Shown: positions 16,771-29,229, counted from the first letter of the stretch. The stretch is 64,000 bases of DNA from P52-10 sp041397365 (GCA_041397365.1 JAWKWT010000006.1:62001-126000); one strand, 5' to 3'. Numbers and translations: made by a program. Notes: generated from the letters alone by a model not told the origin.

Positions 16771-19480
16771 CTCTCCCCGTTCTCGCCGTCCTCGCCGAGT
16801 TGGTCGACCGAGACGACGCGCTCGCCCTCGGCGGTGTCGAACACGATCACGCCCTGGGTGGAGCGGCCGGCGACGCGAATGCCGTCGACCGGACAGCGGA
16901 TCAGTTGGCCACCATCCGTTACCAGCATGATCTGGTCGGTATCCTCGACCGGGAACGACGCCACCAGCTTGCCGTTGCGGTTGTTCACCGACATCGCGAC
17001 GATGCCCTTGCCGCCGCGGCCCGTGGTCCGGTACTCGAAGGACGAGGTGCGCTTGCCATAGCCGTTCTCCGAGATCGTCAGCACGAACTGCTCGGCCGCC
17101 GACATCTCCACATAGCGCTCCTGCGTCAGCGCAACGCCGGAGGTTTGCTCCTCCGCCTCGTCCACGCTGTCCTCGGCAACCGTCTCGCCGCTGACCGCCC
17201 GCCGCATCTTCAGATAGGCTATGCGCTCGTCCGAGGTGGCTTCGAGATGCCGCAGGATCGACAGCGAGATCAGCCTGTCGCCCCCCGGCAGCGCGATGCC
17301 GCGCACGCCCATCGAGGTGCGGCCCGAGAACACGCGCACATCCGGCACCGGGAAGCGGATGCACTGGCCGCCGGCCGCCGTCAGCAGCACGTCGTCGCGC
17401 TCGGTGCAGATCTGCACGTCGACGATCGACTCGCCCTCCTCCAGCTTCATGGCGATGATGCCGGAGCGGCGCACGTCGGCGAAATCCGATAGCTTGTTCC
17501 GCCGCACCGTACCGCTGGTGGTCGCGAACATCACGTCGAGTTCGGCCCAGCTCGCCTCGTCCACCGGCAGCGGCATCACGGTGGTGATGCGCTCGCCCTG
17601 CTCCAGCGGCAGAATGTTGATGAGCGCCTTGCCGCGCGCCTGCGGCGCGGCCTCCGGCAGCCGCCAGACCTTTTCCTTGTAGGCGCGTCCGAGCGAGAGA
17701 AGAACAGCACCGGCGTCTTGTTCGTCGCGCTGAACAGTTTCACGACGAAATCCTCGTCGCGCGTCTGCATGCCCGAGCGTCCCTTGCCGCCGCGTTTTTG
17801 CGCGCGGTAGGTCGACAGCGGCACGCGCTTGACATAGCCGGCGTGCGAGACCGTGACGATCATGTCGAGATCGTCGATCAGGTCCTCGTCCTCGATCTCG
17901 CCTTCCTGCTCGACGATCACCGTCCGCCGCGGCGTCGCGAACTCGGCCTTCACCGCTTGCAACTCGTCCTTGACGATTCCCTGCACCCGCGCCCGCGAGC
18001 GCAGGATGTCGAGATAGTCGGCGATCTCGGCCGCGAGCTTGTCGAGTTCGTCGGAAATCTCGTCTCGGCCGAGCGCCGTCAGGCGTTGCAGCCGCAGATC
18101 GAGGATGGCCCGCGCCTGCTCGAACGACAGCCGCGCGGTGCCGTCGGCGGCAAGCCGATGGCGCGGATCGTCGATCAGCGTAATCATCGTCGCGACGTCC
18201 TGCGCCGGCCAGTCGCGCGCCATCAGCGTGTCGCGCGCGGTGGCCGGATCGGGCGAGGTGCGGATGACGCGGATCACCTCGTCGATATTGGCGACGGCGA
18301 TCGCGAGGCCCACCAGGATATGCGCGCGGTCGCGGGCCTTGTTCAGCAGGAATTTGGTCCGCCGCGTCACCACCTGCTCGCGGAAGGCGACGAAGATCGT
18401 CAGCAGGTCCTTCAGGTTCATCACCTGCGGCCGGCCGGCGTCGAGCGCCACCATGTTGCAGCCGAAGCTCGTCTGCAACGGCGTGTAGCGGTAGAGTTGA
18501 TTGACGACCACCTCCGGCACGGCGTCGCGCTTCAGCTCGACCACCACGCGAAAACCGTCGCGATCGGATTCGTCGCGCAGATCGGCGATGCCGTCGATCT
18601 TCTTCTCGCGCACCAGTTCGGCGATGCGCTCGACCATCGTCGCCTTGTTCACCTGATAGGGAATTTCGGAGACGACGATCGCCTCGCGATCCTTGCGGAT
18701 CGTCTCGATCTCCACCTTGCCGCGCATCACCACCGAGCCGCGGCCGAGGTGGTAGGCGGAGCGAATGCCCTGCCGGCCGAGAATAATGCCGCCGGTCGGA
18801 AAATCCGGTCCGGGGATGATCTGGATCAGATCGTCGATGGAGAGCGCCGGATTGTCGATCAGCGCCACGCAGGCGTCGATCGTCTCGCCGAGGTTGTGCG
18901 GCGGAATGTTGGTGGCCATGCCGACGGCGATGCCGCCCGCGCCGTTGACCAGCAGATTGGGGAATTTCGCCGGAAGAACCGACGGCTCGCGCTCGCTGCC
19001 GTCATAGTTCGCCTGGAAATCGACGGTGTCCTTGTCGATGTCGTCGAGAAGGTGCTGCGCGATCTTGGTCAGGCGCGATTCGGTGTAGCGCATCGCCGCC
19101 GGCGGATCGCCGTCGACCGAGCCGAAATTGCCCTGCCCGTCGATCAGCGGCACGCGCATGGAAAAGTCCTGCGCCATGCGCACCAGCGCGTCATAGACCG
19201 ACTGGTCGCCATGCGGGTGGTACTTACCGATGACATCGCCGACGGTGCGCGCCGATTTCCGGTACGGCTTGTTCCACTCGAAGCCGTTCTCGTTCATCGC
19301 GAAGAGAATGCGGCGATGCACCGGCTTCAGGCCGTCGCGCGCATCCGGCAGCGCCCGCGACACGATCACGCTCATGGCGTAATCGAGATAGGAGCGCTTC
19401 ATCTCGTCGAGGATGGAAACGGGCTTGATGTCCGAGGGTGCGGACGGCTCCCCCGGCGTCGTGTCGTCAGTGTCGGACAA
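16767..19480 (-). CDS. gyrA: DNA gyrase subunit A, one frameshift
   Basis: The breakage-reunion subunit of gyrase, which introduces negative supercoils with GyrB. The active-site tyrosine is Tyr132 (AAMRYTESR, E. coli Tyr122). The quinolone region reads HPHGDQSVYD, so the residue at E. coli Ser83 is Gln93 while Asp97 (E. coli Asp87) is kept. The C-terminal beta-pinwheel includes the GyrA box QKRGGKG. A one-base loss near 17700 (FFS then LGRAYKEKVW in the next frame) splits the gene. As gyrA is essential, I attribute it to sequencing error. Start ATG 19480, stop 16767. No LexA-type box upstream. Confidence 0.95.
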
Positions 19481-19602
19481 GGTCGATTCCAGCGCAATTT
19501 CAGCTTGGAATCATATAGGAGATTCACCGCGCAAAACCAACCAAAACAAGGTTTTGTCCGGCGCTATTCAGCCTGATTTTCGAGCTGTTCCGAAGCTGCG
19601 TT

Positions 19603-20001
19603 TCAGGGTCCGATCACCACGGCGTGCATCAGGCGCCCCGGCACGAATGTGAACCCGCCCGCTATCACGAGGCCGCCGATAAAAACGCCGATCACCGTGA
19701 GCGCGTGTCCCCTCACATTATGCCGATGCGCGTGCCAGACCGCGAGCGGCACCATCAGCAGAACGAAAATCGACAGCAAATGGATCGGGCTCCACGGCCC
19801 CCAAAGACGTATCCCATGAATACGAAACGAACTGGCGGCCACGAGAATCATCAGCGCCATCCAGACGAACCCCAAGGTCCGGTGGGGCAACGTCCCTTTC
19901 GGCGCCGCGAACTGGACAATCCCCAATACGAACGCCGCCATCGCGGCAAAGGCGTGCGCCTGAATCTCCCAGGAGGCGTTCAGAAGCGGCGCAAGCGACA
20001 T
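19603..20001 (-). CDS. DUF2306-like four-helix membrane protein
   Basis: A 132-residue inner-membrane protein with four predicted spans. Histidines lie at membrane edges (IQAHAFAAM, LPHRTLG, WSPIHLLS, WHAHRHNVRGHA), the pattern of DUF2306 proteins. Conserved membrane histidines suggest haem or metal binding, but the family has no established biochemical role. Single gene, divergent from the methyltransferase. Confidence 0.75.
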   Translation of the reverse strand: MSLAPLLNASWEIQAHAFAAMAAFVLGIVQFAAPKGTLPHRTLGFVWMALMILVAASSFRIHGIRLWGPWSPIHLLSIFVLLMVPLAVWHAHRHNVRGHALTVIGVFIGGLVIAGGFTFVPGRLMHAVVIGP

Positions 20002-20145
20002 GATCCGATCTCCAGTGGCCCGATGTAAAGATAATCAACATTAAATCTTTTCACTGTCAAGATTACTTGTCGAAAATCTTTCCGCGCTTAAGCGGGATCG
20101 AACGCTACGCTACCCCGGCAGGAATCGCAGCGACGGGATGGGCGG

Positions 20146-20757
20146 ATGACGGAAAATCTTGTGCCCGGCACGGAAGGCTACGCAGAGCATGCGGAGGCCC
20201 TCGCCTCACGCTGGGATGCGATCTCTTTCGCGGAGCTGCACGCGCCGATCCTTGCCCTGCTGCCCGCTCGGTCCGCCCGCGTGCTGGATATCGGCGCTGG
20301 CTCAGGGCGCGACGCGGCTGCGTTCGCGGGGATGGGATATCAGGTGGTCGCGGTCGAACCGGTGGCGGCCCTGCGAAGCCGCGCAGCCGAACGCCATTCG
20401 TCACCCCGCATCGCATGGGTGGACGACAGCCTGCCGCACCTGGCGACGCTGACCGGAGTTGCCTTCGATGTCGTGATGCTGACCGCCGTGTGGATGCATC
20501 TCGACGCGCCCCAGCGCGCGCAAGCGATCCGCCGCACCGCCTCGCTGATTGCTCCCGGCGGGCTCATGAGCATGTCATTGCGTCATGGGCCGCTGCCCGG
20601 AAACCGCCGGATGTTCGATGTTTCCGCCGACGAAACGGTCGCGCTCGCTATGGCGCACGGACTGAATGTCTGCCTGCAATCGACGAGCAACTCGGTCCAG
20701 CGCGCCAACCGCGACGCCGGTGTAACCTGGACGCGGCTGGCGTTCAGGAAAGCCTAG
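20146..20757 (+). CDS. Class I SAM-dependent methyltransferase
   Basis: A 203-residue protein with the Rossmann-fold motif I VLDIGAGSGRDAAAF, an acidic motif II at the end of strand two (VVAVEPV), and a post-motif region DVVMLTAVWMHL typical of small-molecule methyltransferases. The substrate is unknown. The ATG at 20146 is 144 bp from the divergent DUF2306 gene across an AT-rich promoter region. Downstream is the convergent ssb. Confidence 0.85.
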   Translation: MTENLVPGTEGYAEHAEALASRWDAISFAELHAPILALLPARSARVLDIGAGSGRDAAAFAGMGYQVVAVEPVAALRSRAAERHSSPRIAWVDDSLPHLATLTGVAFDVVMLTAVWMHLDAPQRAQAIRRTASLIAPGGLMSMSLRHGPLPGNRRMFDVSADETVALAMAHGLNVCLQSTSNSVQRANRDAGVTWTRLAFRKA

Positions 20758-20833
20758 CCGCACGTCCTGCCTGCGGCGTGACATGCGGCATCGCGCGATA
20801 TTGCTGGCGGACTTCGGACAGAAGAACCAAAGA

Positions 20834-20856
20834 CGCCGGCCGTGAGCCCGCCGGCG
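20834..20856 (-). terminator. Probable terminator of ssb
   Basis: Stem CGCCGGC/GCCGGCG with a nine-base loop, nine bases after the ssb stop. Read on the minus strand it is followed by TCTTTGG, a weak T tract. Confidence 0.5.
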
Positions 20857-20865
20857 CAACCGTTC

Positions 20866-21381
20866 TCAGAACGGAATCTCGTCGTCCATGTCGCGACGGC
20901 CGCCACCGCCGCCTCCGCTCGCGACACGGCGTTGGCCACCTCCGCCGCCGCCGAAACCGCCGCCGGACGATCCGCCGAAGTCGCCACCGCTGTCATCGCC
21001 GACATAACCTCCGCCGCCGCCCGCGCCGCGGCCGCCGTCAAGCATCGTCATCACCGAATTGAAGCCCTGAAGCACGACCTCGGTGGAATATTTCTCGATG
21101 CCCTGCTGGTCGGTCCATTTCCGCGTCTGGAGCGCACCTTCAATGTAAACCTTCGCGCCCTTCTTCAGATATTGCTCGGCAACCTTGCAGAGTCCCTCAT
21201 TAAAGATGACGACGCGATGCCACTCGGTCTTCTCCTTGCGCTCGCCGGTCGCCTTGTCGCGCCATGTTTCCGACGTTGCGATCCGCAGATTCGCGATTGG
21301 ACGCCCGTCCTGCGTGCGACGAATTTCAGGATCGGCCCCGAGATTACCGACCAGAATGACCTTATTGACGCTACCTGCCAT
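20866..21381 (-). CDS. ssb: Single-stranded DNA-binding protein
   Basis: A 171-residue SSB: an OB fold starting MAGSVNKVILVGNLGADPEIR and containing TEWHRVVIFNEGLCKVAEQYLKKGAKVYIEG, then a long glycine-rich linker, then the acidic tip DMDDEIPF that recruits repair and replication partners. I use ATG 21381; an in-frame ATG four codons earlier is less conserved. A GTTC-N7-GTTC LexA-type box lies 123 bp upstream, so SOS control is likely, as known for ssb in some bacteria. uvrA follows on the other strand beyond the porin gene. Confidence 0.96.
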   Translation of the reverse strand: MAGSVNKVILVGNLGADPEIRRTQDGRPIANLRIATSETWRDKATGERKEKTEWHRVVIFNEGLCKVAEQYLKKGAKVYIEGALQTRKWTDQQGIEKYSTEVVLQGFNSVMTMLDGGRGAGGGGGYVGDDSGGDFGGSSGGGFGGGGGGQRRVASGGGGGGRRDMDDEIPF

Positions 21382-21890
21382 GACTCTCTCCACTCCGCGA
21401 CACGAGCGCCCGGAAAATTAAGCTGCCGCTAACCCTACAACGCGAGGGCGCGCCCCGCATTCAGGTCGGATGCTTATCCACACGCGCGCCGGGCTGTCGC
21501 TCTGTTCTTAATATGTTCGCATTGGCGGCCCAGCACAAGCCTTCCAGCGGCACTCCGCGCGTGACGAAAATTTCGGCACTCAGATCAAAATTTCATCAAT
21601 CAAATCAAACACGAAACAATATGTCACGCAGCGTACAAAAGCGACCGTTTAGACGTCTTCTTTGTGGCGACGGTGTGGCGTTATGGAACCGTTAACCTCT
21701 TGGGTTCCCTTGCGAATTCACGCTTTCGCGAGCCGCGTTTGCTTCTCAGTGTGACTTTTGGGAGACGGCATTTCGAAACGGAATCGGTATAGTCCTTTCA
21801 TCACGGGGACGGTGGGTGCTCAGAAACGAGCAACCGGGACACCTCAGAAGAGAGGTCGCCAGAGTGAGCGACCGCGTACTGGAGACGAAG
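21382..21890. other. Divergent intergenic region between ssb and an OMP gene
   Basis: About 510 bp. It contains the LexA-type box at 21504–21518 and an AT-rich stretch at 21560–21625 (ATTTCATCAATCAAATCAAAC). The OMP side probably carries a long 5' leader, since no other reading frame is convincing up to the OMP start codon. Confidence 0.6.
21504..21518 (-). promoter_or_regulatory. LexA (SOS) box upstream of ssb
   Basis: GTTC TTAATAT GTTC, an exact match to the alphaproteobacterial LexA direct-repeat consensus GTTC-N7-GTTC. It is 123 bp from the ssb start. The consensus is established for Rhizobiales and Rhodobacter; occupancy here is inferred. Confidence 0.75.
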
Positions 21891-22637
21891 ATGAACAAGT
21901 TTTTCCTGGGCACTGCCGCTATCGTCGCTCTCGCGATCGCGACGCCGGCTTCCGCGGCCGACCTTCCGGCTCGTTATCCGACCAAGGCTCCGCCGATGGT
22001 CGCGCCGATCTGGAACTGGACCGGCTTCTATATCGGTATCAACGGCGGCTACGGCTGGGGCCGCAGCGACTGGACCGCGACCTCGGTTCTCGGCGCTCCG
22101 ATCGCTCCGGTTCGCGAAGGCCGCTTCAGCACCGACGGTTTCACCGCGGGTGGTCAGATCGGCTACAACTGGCAGGTCAGCCAGTGGGTGTTCGGCCTCG
22201 AAGCTCAGGGCAACTGGGCTGACATCAGCGGCAGCCGCACCAGCCTCGCCTTCCCGGCGTTCACGAACCGCACGCGTGTCAACGCTTTCGGCCTGTTCAC
22301 CGGTAAGATCGGTTATGCCTGGGACAACGTGATGGTCTACGCCAAGGGCGGCGCGGCCATTCAGGACATCGACCACACCTACTTCGTGACGGCGACGAAC
22401 ATTGTCGGCGGTCGTGCGAACGAGACCCGCGTCGGCGCTTCGGTCGGTGCAGGCTTCGAAGTCGCCTTCGCTCCGAACTGGTCGGCTGGCCTCGAGTACA
22501 ACCACATGTTCATGGGCCGCGACAACATCGCGTTCACCCCGGCTCCGAACTCCACGGACCGTATCCGTCTGGACACCGACATCTTCACCGCGAAGATCAA
22601 CTATCGCTTCGGTGGCCCGATGGGCAGCCGCTACTGA
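21891..22637 (+). CDS. Outer-membrane beta-barrel protein (Omp31/OmpW-like)
   Basis: A 248-residue precursor: signal peptide MNKFFLGTAAIVALAIATPASA, a short proline-rich linker (DLPARYPTKAPP), then alternating aromatic beta-strands (WTGFYIGINGGYGWGRS, GQIGYNWQVSQWVFGLEAQG, GKIGYAWDNVMVYAKGG, GLEYNHMFMG) ending KINYRFGG. This is the eight-stranded surface-protein family abundant in Rhizobiales (OMP_b-brl). The ATG at 21891 is preceded by GGAGACGAAG. A strong terminator follows. Codon choice is highly biased, as expected for an abundant protein. Confidence 0.9.
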   Translation: MNKFFLGTAAIVALAIATPASAADLPARYPTKAPPMVAPIWNWTGFYIGINGGYGWGRSDWTATSVLGAPIAPVREGRFSTDGFTAGGQIGYNWQVSQWVFGLEAQGNWADISGSRTSLAFPAFTNRTRVNAFGLFTGKIGYAWDNVMVYAKGGAAIQDIDHTYFVTATNIVGGRANETRVGASVGAGFEVAFAPNWSAGLEYNHMFMGRDNIAFTPAPNSTDRIRLDTDIFTAKINYRFGGPMGSRY

Positions 22638-22659
22638 TCTCCTGCTTCAGGACATCAAC

Positions 22660-22691
22660 GGAAGGGCCAGCGAAAGCTGGCCCTTTCGTTT
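22660..22691 (+). terminator. Rho-independent terminator after the OMP gene
   Basis: Perfect ten-base stem AAGGGCCAGC/GCTGGCCCTT with a GAAA tetraloop, followed by TCGTTTG. It sits 25 bp past the OMP stop. Confidence 0.85.
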
Positions 22692-22817
22692 GCGGAGGCT
22701 TCTCCTTTCCCGGAATGTCTGCCGCATCGACGCTGATGTGTCGCTGCTGACATTTTCTGACACTTGTACCCCATCAAGCGGTTGATGACGGCGGTCAGGC
22801 TCTGGAAAAGCTCCGCC

Positions 22818-22832
22818 GTTCTTCCTACGTTC
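22818..22832 (+). promoter_or_regulatory. LexA (SOS) box upstream of uvrA
   Basis: GTTC TTCCTAC GTTC, an exact GTTC-N7-GTTC match, 77 bp before the uvrA start codon. Together with the copy near ssb this suggests coordinated damage induction. Confidence 0.78.
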
Positions 22833-22908
22833 CGTAACATTGTCCTGTCAGCAGCCTGAACGTGCGATCGGCGCGCTCGGCTGTGCGCGCCCGTTCCCGG
22901 ATCGATCG

Positions 22909-25902
<2,994 letters not shown>

Positions 25903-26074
25903 GCGAGCGCACACACTTGCGCCCTTCGCTTATGAGCAGGGTGTTCGACCTTTCACCCCAGGAGTCTGACTGAAAAATTCGTTTGGGATCGATCTATACA
26001 ACAGTGTTGGTCATGCCCGCGCGAGCGGGCAGCGGTCGGGGCCCTGAGGTGTCTGACAATCGACGACCTCGCCT

Positions 26075-26203
26075 TCATCTCAACCCCGTCCCCTTGCATC
26101 GCTGACATTTCACCACGCGGTCGCCTTTCTTCAGGAGACCCTTGCCCTCGCAGTTCTTGCACTTCTGCTTCTTCTTGATGTTCGGCCCTTTTTCATTCGA
26201 CAT
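26075..26203 (-). CDS. 42-residue CxxCxGxG zinc-knuckle protein
   Basis: A very short gene with GGAAGAA before ATG 26203 and TGA at 26075–26077. The product starts MSNEKGPNIKKKQK and contains two DnaJ-type knuckles, CKNCEGKG and CQRCKGTG, separated by a short basic hairpin. Four cysteines fit one zinc. It looks like a stand-alone half of the DnaJ zinc domain, or the UvrA/RecR-style knuckle. Function unknown. The consistent motif spacing, ribosome binding site and strict frame argue that it is real. Confidence 0.75.
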   Translation of the reverse strand: MSNEKGPNIKKKQKCKNCEGKGLLKKGDRVVKCQRCKGTGLR

Positions 26204-26431
26204 GCGTTCTTCCAAATCTTGCGTTTCATGCGTCACCGCTCGGTATGGCGGTTAGTCCCTGTGGCGGTCGCGGACAGTTTCCAAACTGTCCCTTAATCAT
26301 CACCCTCCCTTAATCATCTTTGTCAACGCAGATTCCAAGCTCTCGTTGACGGCGTGGCCGCGGACCATAAAGTGAAGGACAGTCAGCGGCGCGCAGTGCG
26401 TCGCGTTTATCGTTTCCAGCGAGTAAAGATC

Positions 26432-26839
26432 ATGTCCCGCGTTCTTGCCGCCGCCATTCTCGTCACCGCCGCCGCCGCGGTCGCTCCCACCGCCGCCTCC
26501 GCAAGCTGCTATAATTGCTACGCGCCGCCGCAGCCCTGCGGCGCCTGCTATCAGCCGCAATACCAGCAGCAATATGTTCCGCCGCAATATCGGGCGGTGC
26601 AGGAAACCGTCATGGTCGCGCCCGCGCGCGTGGTCGCGCATCGCACGCCCGCGCAATACAGAACCGTCATGGTGCCGAAGACCGTCATGGTCGCGCCGGA
26701 AGGCGTGCAGTACGAGCAGATCCCGGCGCAATACGCCACGCGGCAGCGCGTGGAGATGGTGGCGCCGGCTCAGACCTATTACGTGCCCGTGCAGCCGAGC
26801 TACGTGATGCAGCCGAGTTGCAACAGCTGCGGCTGGTAA
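26432..26839 (+). CDS. Secreted Gln/Tyr/Val-rich cysteine-containing protein
   Basis: A 135-residue precursor. The signal peptide MSRVLAAAILVTAAAAVAPTAASA is followed by CYNCYAPPQPCGACYQPQ, then repeats such as YRAVQETVMVAPARVV, YRTVMVPKTVMVAPEG and YVPVQPSYV, ending in CNSCGW. The repeats PAQYRTVMVPKTVMVAP resemble small repetitive cell-surface proteins of this family, with cysteine pairs at both ends that could cross-link. No enzyme domain. A GAG-containing ribosome binding site is weak. Confidence 0.7.
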   Translation: MSRVLAAAILVTAAAAVAPTAASASCYNCYAPPQPCGACYQPQYQQQYVPPQYRAVQETVMVAPARVVAHRTPAQYRTVMVPKTVMVAPEGVQYEQIPAQYATRQRVEMVAPAQTYYVPVQPSYVMQPSCNSCGW

Positions 26840-26935
26840 TTTTCAGATAGCCTGCCTCACATGGCTTAGCACCATGGCTTGACGCCGCCCCTGCCTCCCG
26901 TCTCAATGCGACAAGCAACGAACGGGAGGAACGAC

Positions 26936-28021
26936 ATGCGCGCGGCGATCTTCAGACAGGGCGAAATCGTCGTCGATACGCTGCCGGAGCCTGTTCCGGG
27001 CGCAGGACAGGTGCTGGTCAAGACGCTGGCCTGCGGCATCTGCGGCTCGGACCTGCACGCGCGCAAGCACGCGCACCGGATGGCGGACATGCGCCGCTTC
27101 CTCAGCACCAACCGCAAGCCGATGGACCCGTCGCGCGATGTCGTGTTCGGCCACGAATTCTGCTGCGAGGTGATCGATCACGGTCCCTCGACGCAAAAGC
27201 GGTTCAAGCCCGGCACGCGCGTCTGCTCCGTGCCCGGCCTGGTGTCGGCGGAAGGCCCGCAGAGCATCGGCTATTCCAACGAGAATGTCGGCGGCTATGC
27301 CGAGCGCATGCTGCTCAGCGAGGCGTTGCTGCTGGAGGTGCCGAACGGCCTGCCGGCGGAGCACGCGGCACTGACCGAGCCGCTGGCCGTCGGCATTCAT
27401 GCGGTTGAGAAAGCCAATATTCGCGGCGACGAGGTGCCGCTGGTGATCGGCTGCGGCCCGGTCGGCCTCGCCGTGATCGCCGGGCTGAAGCTGAAAGGAC
27501 TGCACCCGATCATCGCCGCCGACTATTCGCCGGCGCGGCGCGCGCTCGCCGAAAAGATGGGAGCCGACATCGTTATCGATCCAGCCAAAGCCGCGCCGTT
27601 CACGACGTGGGCGGAGCACGCGGCGATGACGGCGGAGCAGAAGGCCGCGCGGCCGCCGGCGCAGATGTGGCTGCCCGCGCTGAAGCAGGCGCTGATCTTC
27701 GAATGCGTCGGCATTCCCGGCGTCATCCAGTCGATCTTCGAGGGCGCGCCGCGCGATGCGCGCATCGTTGTGGTCGGCGTCTGCATGGAGACCGACACGA
27801 GCGAGCCGATGCTCGGCATCATGAAGGAGCTGAACGTCCAATACGTACTCGGCTATACGCCCGCCGAATTCGCAAGCTCGCTGCGGCTGCTCGCGGAAGG
27901 CAAGGTCGATGCGGCGCAGCTCATCACCGGGACGGTCGGTCTCGACGACGTCGCGCAGGCATTCAACGATCTCGCCAATCCGGAGCGGCACACAAAAATT
28001 CTCATCGCGCCCTGGCGATAG
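26936..28021 (+). CDS. Zinc-binding medium-chain alcohol dehydrogenase-like protein
   Basis: A 361-residue MDR-family oxidoreductase. ACGICGSDLHARKH (catalytic zinc Cys), VVFGHEFCCEV (GHE), and the NAD-binding GCGPVGLAVIAGLK are present. The four-cysteine structural zinc lobe is absent, as in quinone-reductase-like or crotonyl-type branches. GGGAGGA precedes ATG 26936. Substrate unknown. Followed 10 bp later by the K+ channel gene in the same direction, so probably co-transcribed. Confidence 0.88.
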   Translation: MRAAIFRQGEIVVDTLPEPVPGAGQVLVKTLACGICGSDLHARKHAHRMADMRRFLSTNRKPMDPSRDVVFGHEFCCEVIDHGPSTQKRFKPGTRVCSVPGLVSAEGPQSIGYSNENVGGYAERMLLSEALLLEVPNGLPAEHAALTEPLAVGIHAVEKANIRGDEVPLVIGCGPVGLAVIAGLKLKGLHPIIAADYSPARRALAEKMGADIVIDPAKAAPFTTWAEHAAMTAEQKAARPPAQMWLPALKQALIFECVGIPGVIQSIFEGAPRDARIVVVGVCMETDTSEPMLGIMKELNVQYVLGYTPAEFASSLRLLAEGKVDAAQLITGTVGLDDVAQAFNDLANPERHTKILIAPWR

Positions 28022-28031
28022 TTAAATTGCC

Positions 28032-28808
28032 GTGACCTTCACCGAAATGCAACGCTCGCTGCGCGTTCTTTACCAGGGATCGACACCGCGCGGCATTCGC
28101 TTCCGATACGGCCTGCTCGGCTTTGATATCGTCACGGTGCTTTTCATCATCGCGACGTCGTTCCTGCCGTCGCACAGAATTACGGAATTCGTCGACATAG
28201 CCTTCGGCGTTGCGATCCTTACCGACTTCGCGGCCCGGCTCATCATCAGCCGCAATCCCTTTCGCGAATTCCGACATGTTTCGACATGGGCGGACCTCGT
28301 CGCAATCGTCTCCTTTCTTGCTCCACTGGCCGGCGAAGCGGGTGGATTTCTGCGCATCCTGCGGACGCTGCGGCTCCTGCGCGACTATCAGATGCTGGCG
28401 CGACTGCGCACGGACTTCCATTTCTTCAAGCGCAACGAAGACGTCATTATCGCCGTCACGAATCTCGCCGTCTTCATCTTCATTATGACTGCCATCGTCT
28501 ACGAGACGCAGAAGTTCAGGAATCCTCAAATCGGCAATTACGCAGACGCTCTGTATTTCACGGTGACTGCACTGACCACCACGGGATTCGGCGACATCAC
28601 ACTGCCCGGAACCACGGGCCGTCTGATCTCGGTGGCCATCATGATTTTCGGCGTCACGCTGTTCTTCAATCTGGCCCGCGCGCTGCTCTCGCCGCACAAG
28701 GTGCGCTTTCCTTGCCCGACCTGCGGACTACAGAGGCATGACAGCGACGCGGTCCATTGCAAGGCGTGCGGCACGCTGCTGAACATTCCAGACGAGGGCC
28801 TCCGTTGA
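28032..28808 (+). CDS. Voltage-gated-like K+ channel with C-terminal zinc ribbon
   Basis: A 258-residue ion channel. The S1–S4 sensor includes an arginine-rich S4 (FLRILRTLRLLRDYQMLARLR, near residues 106–126). The pore helix and selectivity filter read TALTTTGFGDITL (about 180–191), where TGFGD replaces TVGYGD. After S6 the tail carries CPTCG and CKACG (about 228–247), a zinc ribbon rarely seen on K+ channels. The start is GTG 28032, 10 bp past the dehydrogenase stop. K+ selectivity is inferred from the filter. Confidence 0.88.
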   Translation: MTFTEMQRSLRVLYQGSTPRGIRFRYGLLGFDIVTVLFIIATSFLPSHRITEFVDIAFGVAILTDFAARLIISRNPFREFRHVSTWADLVAIVSFLAPLAGEAGGFLRILRTLRLLRDYQMLARLRTDFHFFKRNEDVIIAVTNLAVFIFIMTAIVYETQKFRNPQIGNYADALYFTVTALTTTGFGDITLPGTTGRLISVAIMIFGVTLFFNLARALLSPHKVRFPCPTCGLQRHDSDAVHCKACGTLLNIPDEGLR

Positions 28809-28845
28809 CGCGCCGCTCGTCTGGCAACTCGTCCACTTGCGCGCG

Positions 28846-29229
28846 TCACCCCGCATAGGTCGAGCGCGCCTGCACGGCCCAGCGTCCGTCAAGCTTCGCA
28901 ACGATCCAGAGCGAACGATAGCTGCCGATCGCGGACCCGCTCGTCCGATAGCGCGTGAACTGCACGTCGAGGTGAATCTTGTCCGCGCCCGCGGCGATGA
29001 CGTTGCGGAAATCCCAGAGCGTATGGCTCCAGTCGTCCGGCACGCGCTTGAAGAAATCCGCGTGATAGGTGTCCGGCGTCTCCCACACCTGCATCTTGCC
29101 TCCGGCCAGCCGGTAGTGCGGAAAGTGCAACGTTGCGCAGAGGCGGTCGCTGTCGCGGACATTCAGCGCCGCCATGTGTTCGTCGAGGACGGCCATTGCC
29201 GCATCAAGATCATCACTTGCCGTCGTCAC
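28846..29229 (-). CDS. SnoaL/NTF2-like small protein
   Basis: About 127 residues. I choose GTG 29229 because GGAGG is six bases upstream; ATG 29247 overlaps that site. The cone-shaped NTF2 fold is suggested by AVLDEHMAALNVRDSDRLCATLHFPHYRLAGG, WDFRNVIAAGADKIHLDVQFTRY and RSLWIVAKLDGRWAVQARS. Such proteins can be isomerases, hydrolases or ligand sinks; no catalytic pair stands out. Convergent with the channel gene. Confidence 0.7.
   Translation of the reverse strand: MTTASDDLDAAMAVLDEHMAALNVRDSDRLCATLHFPHYRLAGGKMQVWETPDTYHADFFKRVPDDWSHTLWDFRNVIAAGADKIHLDVQFTRYRTSGSAIGSYRSLWIVAKLDGRWAVQARSTYAG

Noticed and set aside
17798..19576. 592-codon plus-strand frame opposite gyrA
   Set aside because: Antisense shadow of a conserved gene.
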